64,000 nucleotides of DNA from contig JAEUVB010000003.1 in NCBI GenBank assembly GCA_016786845.1, positions 124,001 through 188,000 on the forward strand. Direction: 5' to 3'. Each line of letters opens with the position of its first letter. Within the stretch, counting starts at the first letter, position 1. The position numbers and the translations under genes were made by a program. Of this stretch, positions 53,203 to 63,272 are shown piece after piece. The stretch is from Chitinophagaceae bacterium. GTDB lineage: Bacteria > Bacteroidota > Bacteroidia > Chitinophagales > Chitinophagaceae. The notes beneath the pieces are model-generated. The model saw nothing but the letters and a program-made list of their open reading frames with translations, was not told where the DNA came from and searched no databases.

Positions 53203-53691
53203 TTAGTTGGCAGCGGCACGACACTGATCCAAAATATCATCAATTTTTTCTTTGGTTAAAAACTCACGATAAGTCTTACCCAATTGCATCATCGGTGCAT
53301 AACCGCAAGCGCCCAGGCATTCGGCGGTCTTTAATGTAAACAGACCGTCAGCCGTTGTTTCGCCGTTTTTAATTCCTAATTTCTGCTTGATATACTCGAT
53401 GATCTCATCGCTGCCATTCAGCATACAGGGGCCTGTTTGACAAACTTCCAATACATATTTCCCAACAGGTTTCAAATTGAACATGGTATAAAAAGTAGCG
53501 ACTTCATAAACTTCTATCGGTGTGATTTGAAGTACTGCGGCGACCTCATCCATTTGTTCTATGGTCAGAGAATTATTTCCCGTTTCTTGTATCAGATGCA
53601 ATACAGGAATGAGGGCACTTTTTTGACGGCCTGAAGGATATCGATCGGTTATTTGTTTGATTTTTTCTGTAATCTCTTTTGAAAATGCCAT
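53203..53691 (-). CDS. nuoE: NADH-quinone oxidoreductase subunit E
   Basis: 162 residues. The [2Fe-2S] ligands Cys84, Cys89, Cys125 and Cys129 (CQTGPC and CLGAC) match the thioredoxin-fold NuoE. It normally pairs with NuoF in the NADH-binding module. Here it is the last gene of the nuoABCDE set; nuoF is not downstream. Confidence 0.93.
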   Translation of the reverse strand: MAFSKEITEKIKQITDRYPSGRQKSALIPVLHLIQETGNNSLTIEQMDEVAAVLQITPIEVYEVATFYTMFNLKPVGKYVLEVCQTGPCMLNGSDEIIEYIKQKLGIKNGETTADGLFTLKTAECLGACGYAPMMQLGKTYREFLTKEKIDDILDQCRAAAN

Positions 53692-53709
53692 ACGGGTTGT
53701 TTATAAAAA

Positions 53710-54927
53710 TTATGCGTCTAATTCTCCTGCAATCAGGTTAAGGCTACTCATGGTTACTACGGCATCACTCAACATACTGTTGCGAATGATTTCCGGGTAG
53801 GCTTGATAATAGATGAAGCATGGACGACGAAAATGTAGTCGGTAAGGTGTGCGACCACCATCACTGATGAGATAGAAGCCGAGCTCTCCATTCGCACCCT
53901 CTACGGAGTGATATACTTCACCGGATGGAATATCCGTTTCACCCATCACAATTTTGAAGTGATAGATTAAGGCTTCCATCTTGGTATACACATCCTCTTT
54001 CTCCGGCAGATAAAAATCAGGTAGGTCGGCATGATAAATAGCGGGATCCAAATCTTTGATTTTTACCATGGCTTGCTCGATGATGCGAACACTTTGCCAG
54101 ATTTCTTCATTGCGCACCAGGAAGCGATCAAATACATCTCCTGTAGTACCGACAGGTATGGTAAAATCGAAATCTTCATATGAAGCATATGGATGAGCTA
54201 CGCGAATATCGTAATCAATACCGGCGGCTCTTAAATTAGGTCCGGTAAAACCATAATTGAGTGCGCGATCTGCAGCTATACCACCCACGCCCATGGTCCG
54301 TTCCATAAAGATACGGTTGCGGGTAAGGAGGTTTTCAAATTCCTTCATCGCTGCCGGGAAGGTCTTGAGAAAGTTTTCAATTTTGCTGAATGCTAATGCA
54401 GAGAAATTACGTTCGAAGCCGCCGATGCGTCCAATATTCGTAGTGAGACGGGAGCCGCAAACTTCTTCAAATATTTCATAGATCAATTCGCGAAATTCGA
54501 ACACGTAGACGAAACTGGTCAGGGCGCCGGTATCCACACCAATCACGGAGTTGCAGACCAGATGATCGGCAATACGAGCCAATTCCATGATGATGACGCG
54601 TAAATAATCGACACGCTTTGGCAATTGTGCACCGATGAGTTTCTCCACCGTCATATGCCAACCCATATTATTGATGGGAGAAGAGCAATAATTTAAGCGA
54701 TCCGTGAGCGGCGTAATTTGATAAAAAGGTCTGCGCTCAGCCAATTTCTCAAATGCACGATGGATATAACCTACTGTGGGTACGGCATCAATGATGCGCT
54801 CTCCATCCATTTCCAGAATATTCTGAAACACACCATGGGTGGCAGGATGGGTGGGACCTAGGTTGAGGGTAGACGTTTGTTTGCCCAGTGAGCCTTCAGG
54901 TAATTGAATATTTTGTTTTTGATTCAT
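53710..54927 (-). CDS. nuoD: NADH-quinone oxidoreductase subunit D
   Basis: 405 residues of the 49-kDa subunit. Typical stretches are LGPTHPATHGVFQ near the start, RIADHLVCNSV, RIGGFERNF and the C-terminal SLNLIAGELD. It forms part of the quinone-binding cavity at the junction of the peripheral and membrane arms. It is 18 bp upstream of nuoE and 17 bp after nuoC. Confidence 0.96.
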   Translation of the reverse strand: MNQKQNIQLPEGSLGKQTSTLNLGPTHPATHGVFQNILEMDGERIIDAVPTVGYIHRAFEKLAERRPFYQITPLTDRLNYCSSPINNMGWHMTVEKLIGAQLPKRVDYLRVIIMELARIADHLVCNSVIGVDTGALTSFVYVFEFRELIYEIFEEVCGSRLTTNIGRIGGFERNFSALAFSKIENFLKTFPAAMKEFENLLTRNRIFMERTMGVGGIAADRALNYGFTGPNLRAAGIDYDIRVAHPYASYEDFDFTIPVGTTGDVFDRFLVRNEEIWQSVRIIEQAMVKIKDLDPAIYHADLPDFYLPEKEDVYTKMEALIYHFKIVMGETDIPSGEVYHSVEGANGELGFYLISDGGRTPYRLHFRRPCFIYYQAYPEIIRNSMLSDAVVTMSSLNLIAGELDA

Positions 54928-54944
54928 GTTGTGTGTTCAAAAGT

Positions 54945-55445
54945 TTAGCGGCCAAACATATCATCATCCTTATCGATACGGGTTTGATCTTCAAGCGGGA
55001 ATTCTTTTCTAAGTGGGAAGTAATCCATTTCATCCACATTCATAATGCGAATGAGATTGGGGTGGCCTACAAAGTTGACACCAAAAAAATCATAAGCTTC
55101 GCGCTCCAACCAATTGGAAGTGGCAAAGAGTCCGGTTACCGTATAAACATCCGGTTTTGTGATCGGCGTAAATACTTTTAACCTCAGTCTCATGCCTTCT
55201 TTAATATTTTGTACGAGATAGACTACAGAAAGTTCTTCGTTTAGCCGCTGAGGATAATGTACAGCAGTGAGATCATTGAGAAAGGTAAAACCCAATTCCG
55301 GATCATCATTTAAAAAGGTCAGGACCTTTAAGTTGTTTTCTTTGGGTGTTTCGAAAGTCAGGATACCGTAATGTTCCGTGAATCCATAAACTTGATCTCC
55401 GAATTTAGCAGTTAATTTTTCTTTGATAATATCGTGGGTCAGCAT
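54945..55445 (-). CDS. nuoC: NADH-quinone oxidoreductase subunit C
   Basis: 166 residues. The conserved signature WLEREAYDFFGVNFVGHPNLIRIM identifies the 30-kDa NuoC family, ending with FPLRKEFPLEDQTRIDKDDDMFGR. It is a separate gene, not fused to nuoD as in some bacteria. Confidence 0.96.
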   Translation of the reverse strand: MLTHDIIKEKLTAKFGDQVYGFTEHYGILTFETPKENNLKVLTFLNDDPELGFTFLNDLTAVHYPQRLNEELSVVYLVQNIKEGMRLRLKVFTPITKPDVYTVTGLFATSNWLEREAYDFFGVNFVGHPNLIRIMNVDEMDYFPLRKEFPLEDQTRIDKDDDMFGR

Positions 55446-55472
55446 GTAAGGAAAAGCTAATAAATGAAAAGA

Positions 55473-56033
55473 TTATTGAATGCCGTATTCGTTGAGGAGA
55501 TGTTTGTATTCGTCACTGTTTCTGCGACGGATATCTTCTGATTTAACCAATTCCTGAATTTTCATAAATCCATCCAGAATGGCTTCAGGCCGAGGCGGAC
55601 ATCCCGGTACATAGACGTCAACCGGAATGACTTGGTCGATTCCCTGGAGAACTGAATACGTATCGAAAATACCTCCACTGCTGGCACAAGCGCCTACTGA
55701 AAGTACCCAACGAGGTTCTGCCATTTGAAGATAAACCTGACGCAGAACCGGAGCCATTTTTTTAGAAATTGTACCCATGACCATGAGCAAATCACATTGT
55801 CTGGGTGAGAAACCAAGGCGTTCGGAACCAAATCGGGCCAGATCATAGTGGGCTGCCATGGTGGCCATAAATTCGATGCCACAACAAGATGTCGCAAAGG
55901 GTAGGGGCCAAATGGAATTACTACGTGCTAAACCGACTGCTTCACTGAGCTTCATGGCAAAAAAGCCTTCGCCCATATGACCTTTGGGGGCCTCAACAAT
56001 TTTTACTTTAGTATTATGTGTTACGGGTCTCAT
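55473..56033 (-). CDS. nuoB: NADH-quinone oxidoreductase subunit B
   Basis: 186 residues with the N2 [4Fe-4S] ligands Cys50-Cys51 (TSCCGIE), Cys116 (GACASSGG) and Cys145 (PGCPPRPE). NuoB passes electrons to quinone. Spacing is 27 bp to nuoC. Confidence 0.97.
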   Translation of the reverse strand: MRPVTHNTKVKIVEAPKGHMGEGFFAMKLSEAVGLARSNSIWPLPFATSCCGIEFMATMAAHYDLARFGSERLGFSPRQCDLLMVMGTISKKMAPVLRQVYLQMAEPRWVLSVGACASSGGIFDTYSVLQGIDQVIPVDVYVPGCPPRPEAILDGFMKIQELVKSEDIRRRNSDEYKHLLNEYGIQ

Positions 56034-56047
56034 GAATATTTTTTAAA

Positions 56048-56428
56048 TTAATCTTCCCATTGAAGGGCGCCTCTTTTGATAATGTAAATAAAGCCAAGGA
56101 TAAAAAAGGCGACAAACATCACAACGGCCAGAAAACCGTTCCAACCTAAATCGCGGAAGTTGATTGCATAGGGGTAAAAAAAGATGACTTCTACATCAAA
56201 CAGCACAAACAATATCGCCACTAAAAAGTACTTCACCGCCAGAGGCTGACGGGCATTACCTTCCTGATCGATACCGCACTCGAAATTTTCAAGTTTATCG
56301 CTTGTATTTCTTCGAGGCCCCAAAAGATGGGTCAGGCCCATCATTACAGCGACAAATCCAATGGCAACCAGCAACTGAATGAGAATCGGAAAATAATTGA
56401 CGGGGGTGTTCATTGCGTCTAAAAGCAT
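56048..56428 (-). CDS. nuoA: NADH-quinone oxidoreductase subunit A
   Basis: 126 residues from the ATG at 56428 (an ATG at 56413 is also possible; the TTG at 56470 overlaps the promoter). Three transmembrane helices and the conserved KLENFECGID and FDVEVIFFYPYA segments identify NuoA. First gene of the nuoABCDE operon. Confidence 0.94.
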   Translation of the reverse strand: MLLDAMNTPVNYFPILIQLLVAIGFVAVMMGLTHLLGPRRNTSDKLENFECGIDQEGNARQPLAVKYFLVAILFVLFDVEVIFFYPYAINFRDLGWNGFLAVVMFVAFFILGFIYIIKRGALQWED

Positions 56429-56447
56429 AGAAAATCTGTATAGCTGA

Positions 56448-56478
56448 CAAAAATAATCCAGAAAGGTCAAACTTCAAA
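56448..56478 (-). promoter_or_regulatory. Promoter of the nuoABCDE operon
   Basis: On the minus strand, TTTG (56478-56475), a 19-bp spacer and TATTTTTG (56455-56448) match the Bacteroidota pattern. The -7 box is 19 bp upstream of the ATG at 56428. Confidence 0.6.
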
Positions 56479-56583
56479 TAATAAAAACCTATTCTCCACA
56501 ATTCATATTTTTTTATTAAAAAATGCTGGTCTGCCAACAATTTGGAGTATTTTGCTGTCCATATCTACCAATAAACCCTCTGT

Positions 56584-57297
56584 ATGAAAAAGTTTACGAT
56601 GATCTTGCTTTTAGGGATTCCGATGATCATGTTTTCAGACTATTGTCGGGCCCAGGTACTTAATCGATTTTATCTACAAGGTAAAGTCGGTTATAAAAAT
56701 ACATATCAGGAAATTGTGATCAACCCGGTATATGATGCCGGAAGCGAATTTTTTGAAGGCGTGGCCTTGGTCATGCAAGGTGGGAAACGGGGCTATATCA
56801 ATACGGCCGGCAGAGAATTTATCGCTTTGCAATTCGATGATGCATCGCCCTTTGTGAATGGTTTAGCCTGTGTAAAATATGCCGGCAAATATGGATTTAT
56901 CAACCTGAATGGAGACTGGATTATCCAACCGATTTACGACAATGCCTTCAGCTTTTCCGAAGGAATGGCCAGGGTTGAAAAAAAGGGTAGATGGGGGTTT
57001 GTTAATCCACGCGGAGAGTTAATCATACCCTGCATTTATGAACAAGCCAGCGATTATTCGACCGGATTAGCCGCAGTTCGTAAAGACAACAAAGTGGGCT
57101 TCATCGGCCTGAAAGGAGAGACCATACTGCCATTTATCAATGATTTTGCGATGAATTTCAATGCCGACAAAGAGGCTATGGTGACCCGTGAAGGAAAACA
57201 ATTTATGATTTCTTTAAGCGGAAAAATTCTACGCGAAGTAGAACCTTTCAATGAACACGAAGAACATGAAAGAGATCGGAAAAAAACGAAGCGCTAA
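56584..57297 (+). CDS. Secreted WG-repeat protein
   Basis: 237 residues with a signal peptide (about 1-24). At least four WG/KWG-type repeats of about 30 residues follow: RGYINTAGREFIA, YGFINLNGDWIIQ, WGFVNPRGELIIP and VGFIGLKGETILP, each followed by an F/Y-x-x-G segment. WG repeats form beta-structures of unknown function and probably mediate binding. Divergent from nuoA; convergent with the STAS-like gene. Confidence 0.85.
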   Translation: MKKFTMILLLGIPMIMFSDYCRAQVLNRFYLQGKVGYKNTYQEIVINPVYDAGSEFFEGVALVMQGGKRGYINTAGREFIALQFDDASPFVNGLACVKYAGKYGFINLNGDWIIQPIYDNAFSFSEGMARVEKKGRWGFVNPRGELIIPCIYEQASDYSTGLAAVRKDNKVGFIGLKGETILPFINDFAMNFNADKEAMVTREGKQFMISLSGKILREVEPFNEHEEHERDRKKTKR

Positions 57298-57300
57298 TCC

Positions 57301-57672
57301 CTATTCACCTCCTAATAATTCTCTCTCCAGCCCTTCCATACTGACGATATCAATGGCCTCAATTAAGGTAGGACAGATATTGAGTTGATCAGCGAATTCA
57401 TTTTGATGAAAAATTATTTTCAACTCAGGACTCAGACAACAAATCACAAAGGATAGATTGTCCTGATACATGGTTTCATGCATTTCAACAATATTGGCTA
57501 CGATTTCCGGGTTCATCGTTTTGACGAATTCGAATTGCAGGATTAAACTTCTGCCATTCTCTCTGGCCTTTTCAACCTGAGAAGCCAGAATGTCCGACAT
57601 CGAGTCGTCAAATAATTCCTTTTGAGGTATAAATATGTCAAATTGTTCTCTGGTATCAATGTTGTAGATCAT
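57301..57672 (-). CDS. STAS-like domain protein
   Basis: 123 residues. The alternation of strands and helices (SLILQFEFVKTMNPEIVANIVEM, LSFVICCLSPELKIIF) resembles STAS/anti-sigma-factor antagonist proteins, although the phosphorylatable serine of SpoIIAA is not clear. A regulatory role in a partner-switching pathway is possible but not shown. Convergent with the WG-repeat gene (3 bp) and divergent from clpC. Confidence 0.6.
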   Translation of the reverse strand: MIYNIDTREQFDIFIPQKELFDDSMSDILASQVEKARENGRSLILQFEFVKTMNPEIVANIVEMHETMYQDNLSFVICCLSPELKIIFHQNEFADQLNICPTLIEAIDIVSMEGLERELLGGE

Positions 57673-57711
57673 GATATGGATATCTTTAACTGCAAAGTAA
57701 AAATAATTATT

Positions 57712-57719
57712 TAATTTTG
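57712..57719 (+). promoter_or_regulatory. -7 box (TAATTTTG) of clpC
   Basis: TAATTTTG matches TAnnTTTG, 21 bp before the ATG at 57741, and overlaps the alternative TTG start at 57717, supporting the ATG. Confidence 0.45.
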
Positions 57720-57740
57720 TTTAAAACAATCGAACATAGC

Positions 57741-60290
57741 ATGGATTCACAATTTTCGGCGAAAGTCAAAGAGATCATTTCATATAGCAGAGAGGAGGCA
57801 CTTCGTTTAGGTAATGATTTTATCGGAACAGAGCATTTGATGTTGGGTATGATCAGGGACGGGCAAGGTTTAGCCATTAGAGTTCTTCAAAATTTAAACG
57901 TAGACATGTTTGATTTGCGACGTGACCTTGAATTGGTGATCAAAAATAAAGGTGCAAATAAAAATATGCAGAATGTTAACAGTCTGCCTCTGACCAAACA
58001 AGCTGAGAAAGTGATTCGTATCACCGTGCTAGAAGCCAAAGCATTGAAAAGTACTTTGGCTGAAAGTGAGCACTTGGTCTTGTCTATTTTAAAAAATAAA
58101 GAGAATGTGGCCTGCCAAATACTGAATCAGTTTAATGTAGACTATGATTCCTTTAAAAATGAATTGGAGATGGTGACCGGTACAGGAAGCAGCAACTTTA
58201 CAAATGATTTGAAAGATGATTCCGGCGGATTTGAAGAAGATGAAGACCGTCAGTATCAGCGTAAGCCGACCACACCGAGCAATACCAAATCTAAAACTCC
58301 GGTCCTTGATAATTTCGGCAGAGACATCACTCGTTTGGCTGAAATGGGACAATTGGATCCAATCGTAGGTCGTGAAACAGAAATTGAGCGGGTATCCCAA
58401 ATCCTATCCAGACGTAAGAAAAATAATCCGATCTTAATCGGAGAACCCGGCGTTGGTAAAACGGCTATCGTGGAAGGTCTTGCATTGAGGATATATCAAC
58501 GCAAAGTTTCCCGCGTACTTTTCGACAAACGGGTAGTGAGCCTTGATTTGGCAGCATTAGTCGCCGGAACAAAGTATCGTGGCCAGTTTGAAGAACGCAT
58601 GAAGGCCATCATGAATGAACTGGAGAAAAACCGTGATGTGATTCTGTTTATTGATGAAATACACACGATCGTAGGCGCAGGTGGAGCCAGCGGGTCACTC
58701 GATGCATCTAATATATTTAAACCGGCTTTGGCTCGCGGCGAATTACAGTGCATAGGGGCTTCTACCTTAGACGAATATCGTATGCATATCGAAAAAGACG
58801 GTGCACTCGATCGTCGCTTTCAGAAAGTATTGATCGAACCACCTAGTGTAGATGATACGATTACGATTCTGAATAACCTTAAACCCAAATACGAGGAATA
58901 TCACAACGTGAGCTACAATCAGGACGCCATAGACGCTTGTGTAAAACTCAGTAATCGTTACATAACGGACCGCCTTTTACCCGATAAGGCGATAGATGTC
59001 ATGGATGAAGTAGGTGCCCGTGTGCATCTGAAAAATATTGATGTTCCTAAAAATGTACTGGAACTCGAGCAGAAAATCGAAGAAATAAAATCTGAAAAGA
59101 ATAAGGTCGTTAAAAGTCAGCAATTTGAAAAGGCCGCAGCCTTAAGGGATTCTGAAAAACGACTGCAGGAAGAATTGGAAGTAGCGAAGGCAGCCTGGGA
59201 AGAAGAAGTAAAAAGTAAACGTTATCCTATTACCGAAGAAGAAATTGCCGAGGTTATTCATATGATGACCGGAATTCCGGTGAAGCGAATGGTGGCCGCT
59301 GAAAGCGAAAAGTTGCGGAATATGGGCAATGACTTAAAAGGCCAGGTGATCGGACAAGATGATGCCATTGCGAAAGTCGTGAAAGCGATACAACGTAATC
59401 GGGTGGGATTGAAAGACCCTAAAAAACCGATTGGTTCATTTATCTTCTTAGGTCCGACTGGTGTGGGTAAAACGGAATTAGCCCGTACATTAGCCCGTAA
59501 TTTATTTGACAGTGATGATGCCCTGATCCGAATTGATATGAGTGAGTACATGGAGAAATTTTCTGTGAGTCGTCTCATTGGGGCACCTCCCGGATATGTG
59601 GGTTATGAAGAAGGTGGTCAGCTGACTGAAAAAGTAAGACGTAAACCATACAGTGTCATACTTCTGGATGAGATTGAAAAAGCCCATCCGGATATCTACA
59701 ATATCTTATTACAGGTATTGGATGACGGACAGTTGACCGATGGCATGGGACGTAAAGTGGATTTCAAGAATTCCATTATTATTATGACATCCAACATTGG
59801 CGTGCGTCAACTCAAGGAATTTGGAGACGGCGTGGGCTTTTCAACCAGCACCAAAACTTCCAATGCCGAAGACAACAGTAAGTCGGTCATTGAAAGAGCT
59901 TTGAAAAGAACATTTGCACCCGAGTTTCTGAACCGTATTGATGATGTAATTATTTTCAATTCACTGAATCAGGAGCATATTCATCAGATCATTGACCTCG
60001 TAATGAGTCATGTCATGCATCGTTTAACCATTTTGGGCTATAAACTCGAACTCACGGAAAAAGCCAAGAATTTCTTGGGTGAAAAAGGTTACGATCAACA
60101 ATTTGGCGCAAGACCGCTACATAGAGCCATCCAGAAGTACCTGGAGGATCCTTTAGCGGAGGAAATCTTGAATCTTAAAGTCAAAGAAGGAGATACCATA
60201 ACAGCTGATTTGGATGAAGAAAAGAATTTATTGAAATTCACCCACCATGTCAGTGAGAAAAAGGAAAAGAGCGAAGAGTCTAAAGATTAG
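57741..60290 (+). CDS. clpC: ClpC-type ATP-dependent Clp protease ATPase
   Basis: 849 residues from the ATG at 57741. Two N-terminal Clp repeats (about 5-145) are followed by a linker, AAA+ domain 1 with GEPGVGKT (near 234), a UVR-type middle segment ([23 protein letters not shown]), AAA+ domain 2 with GPTGVGKT (near 570) and a ClpB_D2-small C-terminus. It unfolds substrates for ClpP or acts as a chaperone. The terminator is at 60316-60346. Confidence 0.95.
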   Translation: MDSQFSAKVKEIISYSREEALRLGNDFIGTEHLMLGMIRDGQGLAIRVLQNLNVDMFDLRRDLELVIKNKGANKNMQNVNSLPLTKQAEKVIRITVLEAKALKSTLAESEHLVLSILKNKENVACQILNQFNVDYDSFKNELEMVTGTGSSNFTNDLKDDSGGFEEDEDRQYQRKPTTPSNTKSKTPVLDNFGRDITRLAEMGQLDPIVGRETEIERVSQILSRRKKNNPILIGEPGVGKTAIVEGLALRIYQRKVSRVLFDKRVVSLDLAALVAGTKYRGQFEERMKAIMNELEKNRDVILFIDEIHTIVGAGGASGSLDASNIFKPALARGELQCIGASTLDEYRMHIEKDGALDRRFQKVLIEPPSVDDTITILNNLKPKYEEYHNVSYNQDAIDACVKLSNRYITDRLLPDKAIDVMDEVGARVHLKNIDVPKNVLELEQKIEEIKSEKNKVVKSQQFEKAAALRDSEKRLQEELEVAKAAWEEEVKSKRYPITEEEIAEVIHMMTGIPVKRMVAAESEKLRNMGNDLKGQVIGQDDAIAKVVKAIQRNRVGLKDPKKPIGSFIFLGPTGVGKTELARTLARNLFDSDDALIRIDMSEYMEKFSVSRLIGAPPGYVGYEEGGQLTEKVRRKPYSVILLDEIEKAHPDIYNILLQVLDDGQLTDGMGRKVDFKNSIIIMTSNIGVRQLKEFGDGVGFSTSTKTSNAEDNSKSVIERALKRTFAPEFLNRIDDVIIFNSLNQEHIHQIIDLVMSHVMHRLTILGYKLELTEKAKNFLGEKGYDQQFGARPLHRAIQKYLEDPLAEEILNLKVKEGDTITADLDEEKNLLKFTHHVSEKKEKSEESKD

Positions 60291-60315
60291 ACCATAGATT
60301 TATATTGGATTCATG

Positions 60316-60346
60316 GGCTCAGGTTTAACAATCTGAGCCTTTTTTC
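60316..60346 (+). terminator. Intrinsic terminator of clpC
   Basis: GGCTCAG / CTGAGCC stem (60316-60322 with 60333-60339), 10-nt loop, followed by T7. 26 bp after the clpC stop. Confidence 0.85.
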
Positions 60347-60372
60347 TTTTCTTTGTAATCTTATCGAAAATT

Positions 60373-61338
60373 ATGCAATCTTTTCAGGATCTATTATCAC
60401 AGTTCGAATTATTTTTTTCCCGTCATCATTTTCCGGAAAGTCCCAAAACACTCTATGAACCCTGTTCCTATTTGTTGAACATGGGAGGGAAGAGAGTCAG
60501 GCCTGTATTGTGTTTGATGAGTCATGAATTATTTGAACCACTCAATGACAATGTTTGGAATACAGCCATGGCCATTGAATTATTTCACAATTTTACGTTG
60601 ATGCACGATGATATTCTGGATCAGGCCCCGCTCAGAAGAGGCTTCCCTACCGTACATCAGAAATACAATACAGCTACCGGAATACTATCCGGTGATGTTA
60701 TGAACATTTATTCTTATGAACATTTGAATAAAATCAATACACAGTATATCCATGCAGTAATTGCATTGTTTAATCGCACGGCCATACAAATCTGCGAGGG
60801 TCAGCAATTGGATATGGATTATGAAGCCAGACCCTATGTGACAATGGAAGAATATATGAAAATGATCACTTTAAAGACTTCCGTTCTCTTAGGAGCCTCC
60901 ATGAAATTGGGTGCATTACTGGGTGGTGCCACGGATGGCTGCTCCGGTGTTCTGTATCAGTTTGGACAGTCATTAGGATTAGCTTTTCAATTACGAGATG
61001 ATTATCTAGATGCATTTGGAGATCCTCATAAAACAGGAAAACAAACCGGAGGAGATATTCTGTCAAACAAGAAAACCTTTTTATCCGCCAAAGCATTTGA
61101 GATGGCAGGAGAAAAAGATTTGGATAAACTACGTGAACTATTGCAACGAAAAGATGTTGATAAAATCAATGATTCATTGCATATCTTCCAATCCCTTGGA
61201 TTAAAAGAAATTCTCGAATCTGAAATTCAAAAATACTCTCAATTGGCATTTGATTATTTGGAAAAGGTTCCGGTGATTTCTAAACGTAAAGTGCCATTGT
61301 TTGAGCTCGCCCAAATGTTGCTCAAGAGAGAATATTAA
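60373..61338 (+). CDS. Polyprenyl (geranylgeranyl-type) diphosphate synthase
   Basis: 321 residues with both aspartate-rich motifs: LMHDDILDQ (about 77-85) and LRDDYLDAFGD (about 206-216), plus GGKRVRP at the start. The enzyme condenses isopentenyl diphosphate with allylic diphosphates. Chain length cannot be told from the sequence; the residues before the first motif (FHNFTL) would suggest a medium-length product. Confidence 0.92.
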   Translation: MQSFQDLLSQFELFFSRHHFPESPKTLYEPCSYLLNMGGKRVRPVLCLMSHELFEPLNDNVWNTAMAIELFHNFTLMHDDILDQAPLRRGFPTVHQKYNTATGILSGDVMNIYSYEHLNKINTQYIHAVIALFNRTAIQICEGQQLDMDYEARPYVTMEEYMKMITLKTSVLLGASMKLGALLGGATDGCSGVLYQFGQSLGLAFQLRDDYLDAFGDPHKTGKQTGGDILSNKKTFLSAKAFEMAGEKDLDKLRELLQRKDVDKINDSLHIFQSLGLKEILESEIQKYSQLAFDYLEKVPVISKRKVPLFELAQMLLKREY

Positions 61339-61342
61339 TATC

Positions 61343-61954
61343 TTATTTTATTTCAAAATCCAAAAGCTGATCATCAAAAAGTGATGCGCTGAGCCGGTCG
61401 CCAATACTGACAGGTCCGACCCCTTTTGGCGTTCCTGTAAAGATGATATCACCCATATTCAATGAGAAGTAATTGGAAATATAACTGACCAAAAAATCAA
61501 AAGAATAGATCAGATCGCGTGTATTTCCTTCCTGAACGAGCGTTTGATTCTTTTTCAGAGAAAACCGAATTTCATTAATTCTAATTGTTTCTGTTAAAGG
61601 AACCCATTTACCAATAACAGCGGAATGATCGAAGGCTTTGGCAATTTCCCAAGGAAGGCCTTTGTCTTTTTGTTTTTGTTGTAAATCACGAGCGGTAAAA
61701 TCGATTCCTGTCGTGATGGCGTCATAATAACCAGAAGCAAATTTTTCCCTCACCGATTTTCCATTTTTGCAAATTCTCAAAACGATTTCACATTCATAAT
61801 GCAGATCCTTGGTAAAATTGGGATAATAGAATGGTTTATTATCCGTAAGCAAGGCGGTATGCGGTTTCATGAAAATCACAGGATCGGTGGGGATTTCATT
61901 GCCCAGCTCACGTGCATGTTCGGCATAATTTCGGCCTATGCAAAATATCTTCAT
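61343..61954 (-). CDS. Fumarylacetoacetate hydrolase family protein
   Basis: 203 residues of the FAH catalytic core. KIFCIGRNYAEHARELGNE and the acidic metal ligands (HYECEIVLRI) are present, and IIFTGTPKGVGPVSIGDRL matches the conserved end. Family members cleave C-C bonds in acylpyruvates or act as oxaloacetate decarboxylases; the substrate is not fixed. The start overlaps the pth stop by 4 bp. Confidence 0.9.
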   Translation of the reverse strand: MKIFCIGRNYAEHARELGNEIPTDPVIFMKPHTALLTDNKPFYYPNFTKDLHYECEIVLRICKNGKSVREKFASGYYDAITTGIDFTARDLQQKQKDKGLPWEIAKAFDHSAVIGKWVPLTETIRINEIRFSLKKNQTLVQEGNTRDLIYSFDFLVSYISNYFSLNMGDIIFTGTPKGVGPVSIGDRLSASLFDDQLLDFEIK

Positions 61955-62526
61955 AAGGAGTATTTAATATGATTATATAAATTCATGGTTCGCTCAAGTC
62001 CGACGGTTGCAAAGCACTCAATGATCTCAGAGCAAGCCATCACCTTTTTTTTGACTAAGGGAATCTCTTCCGGTTTCCATTTCCCAAGTACATAATCCAC
62101 TTGACGGCCCTTAGCAAAATCATTGCCGATTCCAAATCTCAATTTTGGATACTGTGTAGTTCCTAGTGATTCCTGAATACTTTTTAACCCGTTATGACCG
62201 GCATCGCTGCCTCCTGAACGGATTTTCAGGATGTCTAAAGGAAATGCCAGATCATCTACAACAGTCAGACTATTTTCGATGGCTATTTTCTCTTTATCTA
62301 GCCAATACTTCACTGCACGCCCGCTGAGATTCATGTAAGTTGTTGGTTTAATTAAAATCAAGATACGTCCCTTAAATTTCATTTCGCACACATCAGCCAA
62401 TCGATCATTTCGGAATGACACACCATGCTTTGAGGCGAAAGTATCCAGGACATCAAACCCAATATTATGCCGGGTATCTACATATTCAAAACCGATATTA
62501 CCCAAGCCGGCAATTAAATATTTCAT
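61951..62526 (-). CDS. pth: Peptidyl-tRNA hydrolase
   Basis: 191 residues. The catalytic His in YVDTRHNIGF and Asp in TVVDDLAFPL, with GSDAGHNGLKSI and PKLRFGIG, identify Pth. It releases peptides from peptidyl-tRNA that drops off the ribosome. It overlaps the FAH-family gene by 4 bp (co-transcribed). Confidence 0.95.
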   Translation of the reverse strand: MKYLIAGLGNIGFEYVDTRHNIGFDVLDTFASKHGVSFRNDRLADVCEMKFKGRILILIKPTTYMNLSGRAVKYWLDKEKIAIENSLTVVDDLAFPLDILKIRSGGSDAGHNGLKSIQESLGTTQYPKLRFGIGNDFAKGRQVDYVLGKWKPEEIPLVKKKVMACSEIIECFATVGLERTMNLYNHIKYSL

Positions 62527-62584
62527 GCAACAAATCTAAGTGCAAATTAGAAAAACAGGAAGTAAATAATCTTGAAATTATAGT

Positions 62585-63223
62585 CTATTTCAATTTCTCC
62601 AATTCAGACTTTGTTACAATCTTATACTCCTGCGGAAGTTCAAATATTTTCGAATCGATGGCTTTGATATCCACGATGGTCGCTACAAATTTCATGACCA
62701 CACCACCTTGCGAACTGATTTCATACTCCAGCGGTATTCCATTCAAACCGGGAAACATAGCATTGAACGATTCATTTTGAGGGATTAAGTCGGGTGTAAA
62801 ATAAAAATTGGCTGTTTCTCCCTGTACATAGGTTATCTGATTTGCACGACAAGCATATCCGGCAATTTTTTTATTTCTATCCAAGGTCGTGTAGACCGCA
62901 TTTTCAAATCGTTTATTTTTCTCTTTTAATTCAGTAGCAGTAATTTCTAAAGCAAATTTTCGATCGTCTGTACCATTAAGGGAAAGAGTGTTACCGCTTT
63001 TGTGGTTATATAGGGTAATATTATTAAATCCGTTATTCATGACAAGTTCACGTTTGATATTGCCACCTTTGATATAAATAACATAAATTCCTTCAGGTTT
63101 GTTACCATCATTGACATAGACTTCGTACTTGATCAAACCCTCGGAGAAGATTTTTTGAGCCAAGGCATTATCACTTAAAGAGAGGAATGCCAAACACAGT
63201 AAAAATTGGAGTATATTTTTCAT
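62585..63223 (-). CDS. Exported protein of unknown function (DUF4412/GLPGLI-like)
   Basis: 212 residues with a signal peptide (about 1-22, ending ALAQ). The mature part IFSEGLIKYEVYVNDGNKPEGIYVIYIKGGNIKRELVMN resembles DUF4412- or GLPGLI-type proteins of Bacteroidota: strands, then YACRANQITYVQGETANFYFTPDLIPQ. No function is known. Next upstream is the LytTR regulator on the same strand. Confidence 0.68.
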   Translation of the reverse strand: MKNILQFLLCLAFLSLSDNALAQKIFSEGLIKYEVYVNDGNKPEGIYVIYIKGGNIKRELVMNNGFNNITLYNHKSGNTLSLNGTDDRKFALEITATELKEKNKRFENAVYTTLDRNKKIAGYACRANQITYVQGETANFYFTPDLIPQNESFNAMFPGLNGIPLEYEISSQGGVVMKFVATIVDIKAIDSKIFELPQEYKIVTKSELEKLK

Positions 63224-63272
63224 AGCCTATTTGATTTGTAAAGGTCGTTGTGATTTAATGCTTAAGGGTTAT

